A stretch of DNA of 64,000 nt from Endozoicomonas gorgoniicola (GCF_025562715.2 NZ_JAPFCC010000001.1:4887501-4951500), one strand, 5' to 3'; counted from the stretch's first letter, positions 26,563 through 35,278 are shown. Notes: a model not told the origin generated them from the sequence alone. A program made the numbers and translations.

Positions 26563-26731
26563 AAAACAGGCTCCACTGTGTAACAAAGCAAGCATTGTGT
26601 CAGGGGGATACCAAGACCGGAGGCAGGTTATCTTGATTTTTTGACACAAACGCTCTTCTTTTAAGAGGTCTTAGTTTAATCGTTCTCGAAATATCTGCCG
26701 GTCACCAGACCTGTTGCAAGAAGGGGAAGTT
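26563..26731. promoter_or_regulatory. divergent fucA/fucK control region with inverted half-sites
   Basis: Between the divergent genes, TTGTGTCA (26595-26602) and TGACACAA (26642-26649) form a perfect 8-base inverted repeat 39 bases apart, suitable for a regulator looping or two-site operator. A small palindrome CTCTT/AAGAG lies at 26653-26667. No regulator gene is adjacent; a SorC protein lies about 10 kb away. Confidence 0.45.
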
Positions 26732-28150
26732 ATGAGGCAAGACGTTGTAATTGTTCTCGATTGTGGTGCCACCAATGTCCGGGCTATCGCCATTGACACC
26801 CGTGGGCATGTGGCAGCGAAAGCAGCGCGACCCAACGCAACCAGCCCCTCTATAGAAAATACTTCATGGCTCGTCTGGCCTTTGGATGACCTCTTTAAAA
26901 AACTCTGCCTCTGTTGTCAGGACGTCGTACAAACAGTCAGCCCCGAACAGGTAAAAGGCATCACAGTCACGACTTTCGGCGTGGACGGAGGGCTGGTCGA
27001 TAACAACGGAGAACTGATTTATCCGGTTATCAGCTGGAAATGCCCACGTTCCAGCACTTTCATGCAACACCTGGAGAGGTACTTTAATCCTGAAGAAGTA
27101 GTGGTTCGCACCGGCGTCGGTCATTTTGCCTTCAATACCCTGAATAAACTGATCTGGTTCAAAGAAAACCGTCCGGAATTACTGACCAGCGCCTGCGGCT
27201 GGATGTTTATCAGCTCGTTATTCACTCACAAGCTTACGGGGCGAATGACCAACGATGCCACCATGGCTGGCACAGCACAGCTGACAGACCTGAATACGCA
27301 GTCATTCAGTAAAACCATTCTTTCTGCACTGGGCATCAGCACGAGTTTTTTTCCGGAACTGGTGCAGGCAGGCGAAGTGATCGGTTTATTGCTGCCAAAA
27401 CCTGCGGAAACACTTGGCTTACAACCAGGCATCCCGGTGATATCAGCAGGTCATGACACCCAGTTTGCAGTTTTTGGTTCAGGAGCCAGTGAAGATCAGC
27501 CTGTTTTATCTTCGGGTTCATGGGAAATTCTGATGGCCCGCACCCGCAAGATCAGCTCATTATCATCAAATAGCCCGGGAAATGGATTCACCTGTGAATG
27601 GGATGCTCAAAAGGGCTGTTACAACCCCGGCGTTCAATGGCTGGCATCGGCGGTACTGGAATGGATTGGCAGACAGTTTTATCCGGAGCTGGAAGGTTCA
27701 GAAAAATATACCGGTATGATTCATGAAGCTTCCAGTGTGCCACCAGGCTGTAACGGCGTGAGCGTCAATCCTGATTTTTTGACCGGTGAAAACGACAAAA
27801 CCTGCGGAGCTATCAGCGGCCTTACCCTGAACACTCAGCGCGGCAGTATTTACAGGGCAGCTCTTGAAGGTTTGAGCGGCAAGCTGAAAGCCAGCCTTCA
27901 ACTGCTTGAACAGGTGGGAAATTTCTCAGCTGCCGAACTGATTCTGGTGGGTGGCGGTTCAAAAAATCAACTCTGGAACCAGATCAAAGCTGATACATTG
28001 CAAATCCCCATTAAAGTACTCAGGGAAGCTGATACCACCGCACTGGGCGCTTCCATGTTCACCATGACAGGTGCAGGGTTGTTTGAAAGTCCTGAATCAG
28101 CCAGAGCGGCGTTCGACCTGAAATACCAGACCATTTATCCCGGCAGGTAA
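26732..28150 (+). CDS. fucK: L-fuculokinase (FGGY family)
   Basis: Phosphorylates L-fuculose to L-fuculose-1-phosphate. I recognise close similarity to E. coli FucK along the full length: VLDCGATNVRAIAI, GITVTTFGVDGGLVDN, YPVISWKCPR, ISAGHDTQFAVFGSGA, LSSGSWEILM and LILVGGGSKNQLWNQIKADT. The usual FGGY ATP- and sugar-binding Asp is present in TFGVDG. The start with AGGGGAAG in front was chosen over a TTG 18 bases upstream. Length is 472. Divergent from fucA and the ABC transporter; no fucose isomerase or FucP permease is in the window. Confidence 0.93.
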   Translation: MRQDVVIVLDCGATNVRAIAIDTRGHVAAKAARPNATSPSIENTSWLVWPLDDLFKKLCLCCQDVVQTVSPEQVKGITVTTFGVDGGLVDNNGELIYPVISWKCPRSSTFMQHLERYFNPEEVVVRTGVGHFAFNTLNKLIWFKENRPELLTSACGWMFISSLFTHKLTGRMTNDATMAGTAQLTDLNTQSFSKTILSALGISTSFFPELVQAGEVIGLLLPKPAETLGLQPGIPVISAGHDTQFAVFGSGASEDQPVLSSGSWEILMARTRKISSLSSNSPGNGFTCEWDAQKGCYNPGVQWLASAVLEWIGRQFYPELEGSEKYTGMIHEASSVPPGCNGVSVNPDFLTGENDKTCGAISGLTLNTQRGSIYRAALEGLSGKLKASLQLLEQVGNFSAAELILVGGGSKNQLWNQIKADTLQIPIKVLREADTTALGASMFTMTGAGLFESPESARAAFDLKYQTIYPGR

Positions 28151-28229
28151 CGATTTTCACAAAGCAGCAATCGGGCTATATGCTATTTTGGTATCACTAT
28201 TTCAGTTGGCATCAGGCAGCACTTAGATA

Positions 28230-28367
28230 TTGACGGGGCATCAGAGTAATCACATTAAGGTTGCCTGTGTACCGGAAGACAATCTGAAAGGCGTCGTTCA
28301 GGTCTTTGTTGCCCAGTCTCTGACCCGGAACATACGTGTTTATGTCGCTGGAGGTATTGAGCTTTGA
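28230..28367 (+). CDS. possible small protein or gene remnant, 45 aa
   Basis: A TTG-started frame gives MTGHQSNHIKVACVPEDNL and ends RVYVAGGIEL. The composition looks protein-like rather than random, but the frame is closed by a stop just upstream and there is no clear ribosome site. It may be the C-terminal end of a lost gene between fucK and the P-loop gene. It ends inside a 14-base tandem duplication (28359-28386). Confidence 0.2.
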   Translation: MTGHQSNHIKVACVPEDNLKGVVQVFVAQSLTRNIRVYVAGGIEL

Positions 28368-28386
28368 CTGTGGAGCTTTGACTGTA
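28359..28386 (+). repeat. 14-base tandem duplication
   Basis: GAGCTTTGACTGTG followed by GAGCTTTGACTGTA, six bases before the start of the P-loop gene; it duplicates the spacer where the ribosome site should lie. Confidence 0.6.
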
Positions 28387-28391
28387 GAACT

Positions 28392-28988
28392 ATGATGATT
28401 TCAATCATTGGCTCTAATGGCACCGGTAAAACGACCCTGATCAACCAGCTACGCCGACACCCCGGCAACGACTGGCCAGTGTTTTCTGATTACTACAGAA
28501 GTACCGCCAAAAATCTGGGTTACAGCCGGCCAAGGGATATTCTGCTGGAAGACAGTCCGAATAAAGACAACACGATTACCGCCATGACATCGGCAGCGCT
28601 GGGAGCCATGCAACAATGGTTGAATACTTCAGCCCCTGACGGGTTTATTGACCTTGGCCCACCCGCCCTGCTGGCTTACCAGCGTTACTGGATGGCTGTC
28701 TGCAAAAAAACTGTCTCGCCTTATCTGTTACATCTCTGCCGGAAAATCTCGGATCAGATCGATGGTTACATTTACCTGCCCAGCAATCATTTTCCTATTG
28801 AAAAAGACGCTATGCGTTCAGCCGACCCGATTTTTCAACAGGACGTGGATCAATGGGTTAAACGATGCATTCAGGAATTGGAAATACCTGAACAGAAGCT
28901 GTTGTCAGTCAGCAGTGGAAACATTGGGGAGAGGGTAGAGGAAGCGTCTGACTGGTTAACCGGTTTAGCTCTCACGCCTGAAGCGTGA
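28392..28988 (+). CDS. P-loop ATP-binding protein, unknown role
   Basis: A 198-residue protein with Walker A GSNGTGKTTL at residues 7-16 and a possible Walker B FIDLGPPALLAY. General layout resembles AAA_28/NadR-type nucleoside-kinase-like ATPases, where a small molecule would be phosphorylated, but no substrate motif is recognised. A Met repeat at the start (MMIS) leaves the exact start open by one codon. It follows fucK on the same strand, about 240 bases later, and converges with the crc-like gene. Confidence 0.65.
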   Translation: MMISIIGSNGTGKTTLINQLRRHPGNDWPVFSDYYRSTAKNLGYSRPRDILLEDSPNKDNTITAMTSAALGAMQQWLNTSAPDGFIDLGPPALLAYQRYWMAVCKKTVSPYLLHLCRKISDQIDGYIYLPSNHFPIEKDAMRSADPIFQQDVDQWVKRCIQELEIPEQKLLSVSSGNIGERVEEASDWLTGLALTPEA

Positions 28989-29006
28989 GAGCTGATTCGG
29001 GATTTC

Positions 29007-29783
29007 TTAAAGGCTAAGTTCCCAGTCGTAATCGATGATCACCGGACCATGTTTGGAAAAGGTCTGGTTCTTATAGATACCGCCACTCAGAACACGACTG
29101 CGCATACCGGCAGTAATAATCTGATAGTCCAGACGAATACCCATGTTGTCATTGCGCAGGGAGTCATCTTCCCAATAACTGTATTTGCCCGACTCACGAT
29201 CCATTTCACGATAAGCGTCGTGGAAACCCATATCACCCAGCAAGCCTTCCATCCAGCCACGTTCAGCAGCCTGGAAGCCGGACACTTCTTCCTGCTCACG
29301 CCAGTTGGCAACATCAATCTTGCGATGAGCAATGTTCCAGGTACCCGCCATAATAAACTCACGACGCTTGCGACGTTGTTTGTTCAGGTGGTGGGAATAG
29401 CTGTCCAGGAAGCGGTACTTAAAGTTCTGGCTTTCGTCGTCGTGACCTTCCGGTACGTACAGACTGGCGATGCTGATCTTGTCAAAATCCGCCTGCAGGT
29501 AACGGCCTGTTTCATCCGCTTCAGGGAAGCCCAGGCCACTGATAATCGCTTTTGGCGCCTGACGTGTATAAATGGCAACACCGCCACGGTCTGGTCTCTG
29601 ATAGCCGCCGTAGGCGTAGCAGAAGTAACCATCGAGCTGGAACCGGTCCTGCTCCATCGTATAGTCATCCTCACGGATGTCCTGCAGACAGATAACATCG
29701 GCATCCTGCTCATTGAGCCAATCGAACAGGCCTTTTTCTCGCGCGTTATTAATGCCTTCGCAATTGAAACTGATAACTCTCAT
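29007..29783 (-). CDS. crc: Crc-like catabolite repression control protein (exonuclease III fold)
   Basis: In Pseudomonas, Crc works with Hfq to block translation of catabolic mRNAs. This protein has the same length (258) and order, with RYLQADFDKISIASL, LNKQRRKRREFI and a C-terminus VIIDYDWELSL, and the same position beside pyrE. Nuclease residues of exonuclease III have changed: the GDxN motif reads GTWN, the final SDH reads SKH, and the metal-binding Glu in LQE is Asp (LQD), while Asp in GIRLDYQ remains. So it is most likely a non-catalytic regulator; a residual nuclease role cannot be excluded. Confidence 0.78.
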   Translation of the reverse strand: MRVISFNCEGINNAREKGLFDWLNEQDADVICLQDIREDDYTMEQDRFQLDGYFCYAYGGYQRPDRGGVAIYTRQAPKAIISGLGFPEADETGRYLQADFDKISIASLYVPEGHDDESQNFKYRFLDSYSHHLNKQRRKRREFIMAGTWNIAHRKIDVANWREQEEVSGFQAAERGWMEGLLGDMGFHDAYREMDRESGKYSYWEDDSLRNDNMGIRLDYQIITAGMRSRVLSGGIYKNQTFSKHGPVIIDYDWELSL

Positions 29784-30194
29784 TATTGACTACACCTTGT
29801 CCGGGTCAGAGACGCTGCGGACATAAAGCAAAAGTCTGGCAAGCAACGCCTAACCGCCATTACTTGTGACAGACCTGCCTGATACGGCTTAGCACTCTGG
29901 TCTTAACACTTCTGGTCAAAACCAGCCGCCGGTCAAACTCGACCGATCTAAATAGGCAGTACCAGGAAAAAATGGGGAACTGTATCGCACAAATGATACA
30001 GGTTCGGCAAAACAATGTTTATCCGCATAAATGCGGCTCCTGACCAGACAGCCATAAGCGAAAGTAAATAATAAAAAGCATTTACCGCTAAAATCACTCA
30101 TGAACATCCATAGGCTCACCCAGCGCTATACATGGAGCCTGACGGCGAATAAAATGCACAGCCATTAACCAATATGGAACAGGTTGAATAGCCA
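29784..30194. promoter_or_regulatory. divergent crc/pyrE intergenic region
   Basis: 411 bases without a supportable gene. It must carry both promoters. I see no clear pyrimidine attenuator hairpin directly before pyrE; short frames on the minus strand (29916-30119) look like chance. Confidence 0.35.
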
Positions 30195-30839
30195 ATGTTT
30201 GATTACCAGAGAGAATTTATCGAGTTTGCCCTGCAACAGGAAGTCATTCGATTTGGTGAATTTACACTCAAGTCCGGTCGTAAGTCCCCCTACTTTTTTA
30301 ATGCCGGCCTTTTCAATACCGGCGAAGCCATGAGCAAGCTGGGCAAGTTCTATGCCCGGGCACTGGTTAATTCCGGAATCGAATTCGATATTCTGTTTGG
30401 ACCCGCCTATAAAGGCATTCCGCTGGCAACCGCTACAGCGGTGGCATTGTCTGAACAGCATGGGCGTAACGTCCCCTGGTGCTTCAACCGTAAGGAAGTG
30501 AAGGATCACGGCGAAGGCGGCAATATTGTAGGTGCATCTCTGGAAGGCCGTGCAATCATTGTCGATGACGTCATCAGCGCAGGGACTGCGGTTCGTGAAG
30601 TCATGCAGATCATTGAACCTTCTGATGCCAAACCTGCCGCTGTAATGATAGCACTGGATCGTCAGGAAAAAGGTCAGGGTGAACTGTCAGCCATTCAGGA
30701 AGTAGAGCGAGACTTTGACATTCCGGTCATCAGCATCGTTAAACTGAAAGACCTTCTGAGCTATGTCGAAGATGAGGAAGCGTTCAGGCAGTTCGCGCCA
30801 GCTATTCGGGCTTATCGTGAACAGTACGGCGTCGAATAA
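30195..30839 (+). CDS. pyrE: orotate phosphoribosyltransferase
   Basis: Converts orotate and PRPP to OMP in pyrimidine synthesis. FTLKSGRKSPYFFNAGLF at residues 22-39, FGPAYKGIPLA, FNRKEVKDHGEGG and the PRPP loop AIIVDDVISAGTAV are all present. Length 214 is standard. It is divergent from crc and closed by a strong terminator shared with the convergent GH13 gene. Confidence 0.97.
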   Translation: MFDYQREFIEFALQQEVIRFGEFTLKSGRKSPYFFNAGLFNTGEAMSKLGKFYARALVNSGIEFDILFGPAYKGIPLATATAVALSEQHGRNVPWCFNRKEVKDHGEGGNIVGASLEGRAIIVDDVISAGTAVREVMQIIEPSDAKPAAVMIALDRQEKGQGELSAIQEVERDFDIPVISIVKLKDLLSYVEDEEAFRQFAPAIRAYREQYGVE

Positions 30840-30853
30840 ACGACACTGTTTTC

Positions 30854-30885
30854 AAGGCTTCCTGTACGACACAGGAAGCCTTTTT
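30854..30885. terminator. bidirectional terminator pyrE/GH13
   Basis: Perfect 12-bp stem AAGGCTTCCTGT (30854-30865) and ACAGGAAGCCTT (30871-30882), loop ACGAC, followed by TTT; it serves pyrE on the plus strand and may serve the minus-strand gene too. Confidence 0.85.
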
Positions 30886-30891
30886 CACTGT

Positions 30892-32973
30892 TTACTGACA
30901 GCGACCTATATATAGACTTCCGGATCGCCCGGTAGGGTCAATTCTGAAACTGTAGACATATTCGCCGGGTTCCGGAATAACAACGCTGGACTCAGTGCCA
31001 TAGCCCGATGCCGGTGCCATGTCCTGTATAACCCCCAACTGTACCGGTGCTGAACCTTTCACCGCCATTTCCGGACTCCACCCTGAGCTGGCAAACTTGA
31101 ATGAAAAAGCGGTAGAAGCCGGTTCATTCACCACCACCTGATACAGGTTATCCCCCTTAAAACGGAATTTTCGACTATCCGGAGTTGCCATGAAATTGTT
31201 GCCGCCCCGGTAGCTGCCCCGTATCCACATATCTTTACCCAGAGGCCCTGCGCCTGTGGCATCCGGAATATCACAACGAGCCATATCGTCTGTTATCGTC
31301 GACACTTGCCCGCTATCAGTCTGGACTTCAGTGGCTGCTTCTATATTCAGGAAGCGACTTTCAAGCGCTTGCAATCGAACATTATAGACATCCTGCTCAA
31401 CCGCAGTGACGGTTCCGTCCATCAGGTCAGTCAGAGAGCCTTCACTGCCGATGGCAGAACCATGAATCCGCAGCAACACATCCTCATTACTGACATTGAC
31501 CAGATATAAAACATGATCGTCGTCTAAATCCTTGCGATCAATATAAATTCGGTCGTCTGAGTAAATATGAGTTCTGGCACCTTTGGACAACGCCGGGTGC
31601 TGATCACGCCATTGCATCAGCTGGTTGAAGTAGTGTCGTAAATCGACTTCATCCTGAGACAATTCAGACACTTCAGTTTGCCCCGAGATACGACCAACAT
31701 GGTCGTCGCACAACCCTCTCATGGCACAGGTGTCGCCTGAAACCGGCTGGCTGAAACCTTCCGTGCGCGCGCCGATTTCGTCGTTATACAGCCACGTGAG
31801 TGGACCGGAATAAGCCGCCATAAAGCTCATGGCAGCACGATGTCTGGCCCAGTAATCTTCAGACCCATAGTCTGCCAGTCTGGCACGCTTGAGCAGGTTA
31901 CCAAAACGGGGAACGTCGTGAGTACTGAGCATCAGATTCGGCATCGCATGATCAGGGTAATTGACAGACTTAGCCATGGCATTGGCAAGGTGGGTAGCCG
32001 GACGACCATGGTTACCTTCCTTGTCACTGCCAAAGGTTTGTACGACAGCGGTTCTTACAGGAAAGTCAAAAGCTGAATCAAGTGCCGGGGCCTCATCGGT
32101 ACCATAACCGGTTTCTGCAATGTAACCGGCATCGTTCCAGATTTCTCCCACCATGTAACCTAAAGGATGAACGGTTTCACCCAGGTCGTTTTTATAAGTG
32201 ACGGTCTGTGACGCCTCCTCAACCGCAGTTCGAAGTTCCGGCCAGAACCTCACAGGCACCTGATAGGCCTGATCCAGACGCCAGCCATCAATCTTCAGCT
32301 CTTTGATCCAGTAAGTCGCTACTTCCTTGAAGAAATCCAGGTCATCAGGATAGATCGCCTCACGTCCAACACCCGCCTGAGGTTTACCACCCTCAGATAA
32401 CGTCAGACCCGAAGGGGAAGGGTAGTTGTTTGCATTGTTTTTGAAGTGTCCGAACACTCCGTCAAAGAAAACGTATAGTCCTCTGCTATGGGCTTCCTGA
32501 ACTAATGTGCGGGCGTCGTCCATGGAACCAAAACGAGGGTCAATGGCAAAATAGTTACTGGCAAAATAACCCGTCGCATCCAGCTTGTCAGCCCAGACAT
32601 TCTGATCAGCCATTGGTGCGCTGTGGAAAATCGGTGTCAGCCAGATGGCGTTAAAGCCCGATGCTTTGATGTAATCAAGGGATTGAGTGACGCCCACCAG
32701 GTCACCATGATGATGACTGGTACCATAACCATCACCAAACCCTGTTGCCGGATCACCGTCGGCAAACGCTTCGGTCATGATATGGAAAATACGCAGGTCA
32801 CAAAGCTCTGAACTCTTTTTGCTGTTACAGATTAACCGGCTCTCCTGTTCACCCAGTGCAGCAGTTATCTCAACCTGGTCGTTTACCTGGCCATCTTCTG
32901 CTGCTTTATCTGGCATAGAAACGCAACTCGCCAGCAATACGCTGATACTTACAGCCAGTAGAGACTTCTTCAT
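30892..32973 (-). CDS. GH13 alpha-amylase family lipoprotein
   Basis: Outer-surface or periplasmic glycosidase. Residues 1-17 form a lipoprotein signal peptide with lipobox LLASC (Cys17). The GH13 barrel shows the four conserved regions: YVFFDGVFGH (I), GWRLDQAYQ (II, nucleophile Asp), MVGEIWNDAG (III, acid Glu) and LMLSTHDVPRFGN (IV). After the barrel comes a beta-sandwich region and a C-terminal domain of about 120 residues ending LYIGRCQ, perhaps a carbohydrate-binding module. Length is 693. Substrate is probably an alpha-1,4-glucan such as host glycogen or algal starch. The gene separates pyrE from slmA, which are usually closer. Confidence 0.9.
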   Translation of the reverse strand: MKKSLLAVSISVLLASCVSMPDKAAEDGQVNDQVEITAALGEQESRLICNSKKSSELCDLRIFHIMTEAFADGDPATGFGDGYGTSHHHGDLVGVTQSLDYIKASGFNAIWLTPIFHSAPMADQNVWADKLDATGYFASNYFAIDPRFGSMDDARTLVQEAHSRGLYVFFDGVFGHFKNNANNYPSPSGLTLSEGGKPQAGVGREAIYPDDLDFFKEVATYWIKELKIDGWRLDQAYQVPVRFWPELRTAVEEASQTVTYKNDLGETVHPLGYMVGEIWNDAGYIAETGYGTDEAPALDSAFDFPVRTAVVQTFGSDKEGNHGRPATHLANAMAKSVNYPDHAMPNLMLSTHDVPRFGNLLKRARLADYGSEDYWARHRAAMSFMAAYSGPLTWLYNDEIGARTEGFSQPVSGDTCAMRGLCDDHVGRISGQTEVSELSQDEVDLRHYFNQLMQWRDQHPALSKGARTHIYSDDRIYIDRKDLDDDHVLYLVNVSNEDVLLRIHGSAIGSEGSLTDLMDGTVTAVEQDVYNVRLQALESRFLNIEAATEVQTDSGQVSTITDDMARCDIPDATGAGPLGKDMWIRGSYRGGNNFMATPDSRKFRFKGDNLYQVVVNEPASTAFSFKFASSGWSPEMAVKGSAPVQLGVIQDMAPASGYGTESSVVIPEPGEYVYSFRIDPTGRSGSLYIGRCQ

Positions 32974-33056
32974 TCACTTCCCCCTGATTATTTTATTTCG
33001 TGCTGTATTATCGGGGGGAATGATCAGGGGCTCGATATGTAAAGCTTTTCAGTTAT

Positions 33057-33156
33057 ATTCGCTGTCCGCTGTCCGCTGTCCGATTTCCGTTTCCCGCTGT
33101 TGGGGATATGAGCAGCGGGCGACGGGCGACGGGCGGCGGACGACGGACAGCAAAAC
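33057..33156. repeat. heptamer tandem repeats forming a large inverted repeat
   Basis: On the left, GCTGTCC occurs three times in tandem (33061-33081). On the right, GGGCGAC-type heptamers (33117-33137) are followed by GGACGAC and GGACAGC. The two halves are partly complementary (GCTGTCC/GGACAGC; CCCGCTG/CAGCGGG), so the whole can fold into one long GC-rich hairpin. It lies between the GH13 gene and slmA and ends six bases before the slmA stop. Confidence 0.6.
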
Positions 33157-33161
33157 GTCGC

Positions 33162-33752
33162 TTATCGAAAGACGACGGTCGACGTATCCCGCCACTGATC
33201 CAACCACAGCTCGGTAGGCTTGCGTTTAAATTCACTGCGTACAAACTGGCTGATGCGTCCTTCGGCCAGTGCCAGAATCATGTTGGACGTCGTGCCAACC
33301 GTAGAACGTGTGCGCAGACCTTCGTTAAGTTCCGCTTCACGCAATATCTGCTTGATCTGGGTTTCCAACCGGTCAAACAACTGGATCATTCGGTGACGCA
33401 GACGATCGGGCTCCCCTGCCAGCGCATCACCATTGATGATTCGGGTCAGCCCCGGATTACGCTCGCAGAACGTTAACAACAACGTCAGAATTTTCTCGCA
33501 ACGCCTCAGGGCTTCCGGCTCATCGTCCAGAATCAGTGCAATGCGGGAAAACAGGGTTTCTTCTATAAACTCGATCAGCCCCTCGAACATTTTCGCCTTA
33601 CTGGGAAAGTGCCGGTAAAGTGCCGCTTCCGATACGCCAACTTCCTTAGCCAGAGCAGAAGTAGTAATTCGAACTCCCGGAGATGTTTCCAGCATATGTG
33701 CCAGAGCCTGCAGGATTTGATCTTTACGAGAAATTTTCTGTGGTTTAACCAT
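33162..33752 (-). CDS. slmA: nucleoid occlusion factor SlmA (TetR family)
   Basis: DNA-bound inhibitor of FtsZ assembly over the nucleoid. ITTSALAKEVGVSEAALYRHFPSK is split over residues 29-53 and is characteristic of SlmA; the C-terminal half includes QLFDRLETQIKQILREAEL. Length is 196. It overlaps the end of argB by eight bases on the same strand, as in other gammaproteobacteria where slmA follows the dut-argB region. Confidence 0.93.
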   Translation of the reverse strand: MVKPQKISRKDQILQALAHMLETSPGVRITTSALAKEVGVSEAALYRHFPSKAKMFEGLIEFIEETLFSRIALILDDEPEALRRCEKILTLLLTFCERNPGLTRIINGDALAGEPDRLRHRMIQLFDRLETQIKQILREAELNEGLRTRSTVGTTSNMILALAEGRISQFVRSEFKRKPTELWLDQWRDTSTVVFR

Positions 33753-34683
33753 TACAACCAGATACCGTCTCCACGTGTTCTCCGGTAATCAGGGTGCCAA
33801 CGCCCTGGTCGGTTAACAGTTCCAGCAACAATGCATGGGGTACTCGCCCGTCAATGATCAGTGCTGTGTTAACCCCATTACCGACAGCGCTCAGGGCGCA
33901 CTGAATTTTGGGCAACATGCCACCATAAATGGTGCCATCATCAATCAGGGCCTGAACCTGTTTAGCATTCAGGCCGGTTAATAGCTCGCCATCCTTGCTC
34001 AGCAATCCCTCGGTGTTAGTCAGTAGCAGCAGTTTTTCAGCCTTCAGGGCTTCAGCCAGCTTACCTGCCACCAGATCCGCATTGATATTGTAAGAAGCGC
34101 CTGCATCATCGACGCCAATGGGAGCAATGACAGGAATAAAGTCAGAGTGTTGCAGCATTTCGACAATGCTGGTGTCTATAGACTCCACTTCACCCACCTG
34201 CCCGATATCAATAATTTCAGGCACTGTCATTTCCGGCGTTTTATGGGTCACTTTCAGGCGTTTTGCCCGAATAAACCGACCGTCTTTCCCGGTAATGCCA
34301 ACTGCTCTGCCGCCATTGCTGTTGATCAGGGAGACAATTTCCTTGTTGACCAGCCCGCCAAGCACCATCTGAACAACGTCCATTGTGCTGGAGTCAGTCA
34401 CTCGCATGCCCTGAACAAACCGGCTTTCCAGGTTTAGTCGATTCAGCATTTCACCAATCTGCGGACCACCACCATGCACCACAACCGGATTAATACCCAC
34501 TGCTTTGAGCAACACCACACTGCGGGCAAAGCTGCGCTTCAGTTCATCGTTTTCCATGGCATTGCCGCCGTATTTAACGACAATAGTTTTACCAGCGTAT
34601 TGCTGGAGGTAAGGCAGAGCTTCAGTCAGCACCAGCGCCCTGTCCTGAAAATCTACCCTTTCTGTCATTGTTTCCGGGGGCAT
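33745..34683 (-). CDS. argB: acetylglutamate kinase
   Basis: Second step of arginine synthesis, phosphorylating N-acetylglutamate. VVKYGGNAME, PVVVHGGGPQIGEML, and NINADLVAGKLAEAL with LLLLTNTEGLL are the substrate and ATP sites; the N-terminal helix (ALVLTEALPYLQQYAG) marks the arginine-inhibited hexameric type. The start at MPPETMTERV has AGGA at ten bases; a Met five residues later is the alternative. Longer in-frame starts are unlikely. Length is 312. In Pseudomonas algC lies between dut and argB; it is absent here. Confidence 0.95.
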   Translation of the reverse strand: MPPETMTERVDFQDRALVLTEALPYLQQYAGKTIVVKYGGNAMENDELKRSFARSVVLLKAVGINPVVVHGGGPQIGEMLNRLNLESRFVQGMRVTDSSTMDVVQMVLGGLVNKEIVSLINSNGGRAVGITGKDGRFIRAKRLKVTHKTPEMTVPEIIDIGQVGEVESIDTSIVEMLQHSDFIPVIAPIGVDDAGASYNINADLVAGKLAEALKAEKLLLLTNTEGLLSKDGELLTGLNAKQVQALIDDGTIYGGMLPKIQCALSAVGNGVNTALIIDGRVPHALLLELLTDQGVGTLITGEHVETVSGCNG

Positions 34684-34822
34684 GGTCGCCTGTTCCTTAT
34701 GACTGTTTGTTGTCTGAATCACCAGTCAAAATGAACAGCTACTTTAATTCATTTCAACTGGAATAGTACACGGCCTGAAGTCAATATTATTTGATTGAAT
34801 ATAGATACAGATTTATTTGTGA

Positions 34823-35278
34823 TCAGTGCTTGCCGGTATGACCAAACCCGCCTGTACCACGGTCACTTTCTTCAAAACTGTCAACAATATCCAGCTCAGC
34901 CTGAACCACGGGCACCAGTACCAGCTGGGCAATGCGCTCGCCAGGCTCGACAGTAAAGGTGGTATTGCCCCGGTTCCAGCAGGAGACCATCAGCTGTCCC
35001 TGATAGTCGGAGTCAATCAGCCCAACCAGGTTACCCAGGACAACGCCATGTTTGTGGCCCAGCCCTGATCGAGGCAGAATCATAGCTGCCAGGGAAGAGT
35101 CTTCAATATGAATAGCCATTCCGGTCGGCAACAGTTCCGTCTGTCCGGGCTCCAGAGTCAGCGCTTCATTGATGCACGCACGCAGGTCGATACCCGCAGA
35201 ACCATCGGTGGCATGGGCTGGCATTGGGAACTCATTGCCCAGGCGGTTATCCAGAATACGGGTTTTAATGGATCTCAT
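34823..35278 (-). CDS. dut: deoxyuridine triphosphatase (dUTPase)
   Basis: Hydrolyses dUTP to dUMP. All five motifs are present in order: DGSAGIDLRA, PRSGLGHKHGVVLGN, GLIDSDYQGQ, ERIAQLVLVPV and the C-terminal RGTGGFGHTGKH. The start at 35278 (MRSIKTRIL) overlaps the coaBC stop by four bases, so I prefer it to a longer in-frame start. Length is 151, standard for the trimeric form. It follows coaBC in the conserved order. Confidence 0.96.
   Translation of the reverse strand: MRSIKTRILDNRLGNEFPMPAHATDGSAGIDLRACINEALTLEPGQTELLPTGMAIHIEDSSLAAMILPRSGLGHKHGVVLGNLVGLIDSDYQGQLMVSCWNRGNTTFTVEPGERIAQLVLVPVVQAELDIVDSFEESDRGTGGFGHTGKH

Noticed and set aside
29007..29783. Annotation as active exonuclease III (xthA)
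   Set aside because: Key catalytic residues (GDxN Asp, final SDH Asp) are changed and both the context and C-terminus match Crc.
33108..33476. Frames across the heptamer repeat and antisense to slmA
   Set aside because: They are produced by the GC-rich repeat and the complementary strand of slmA; no start signal.
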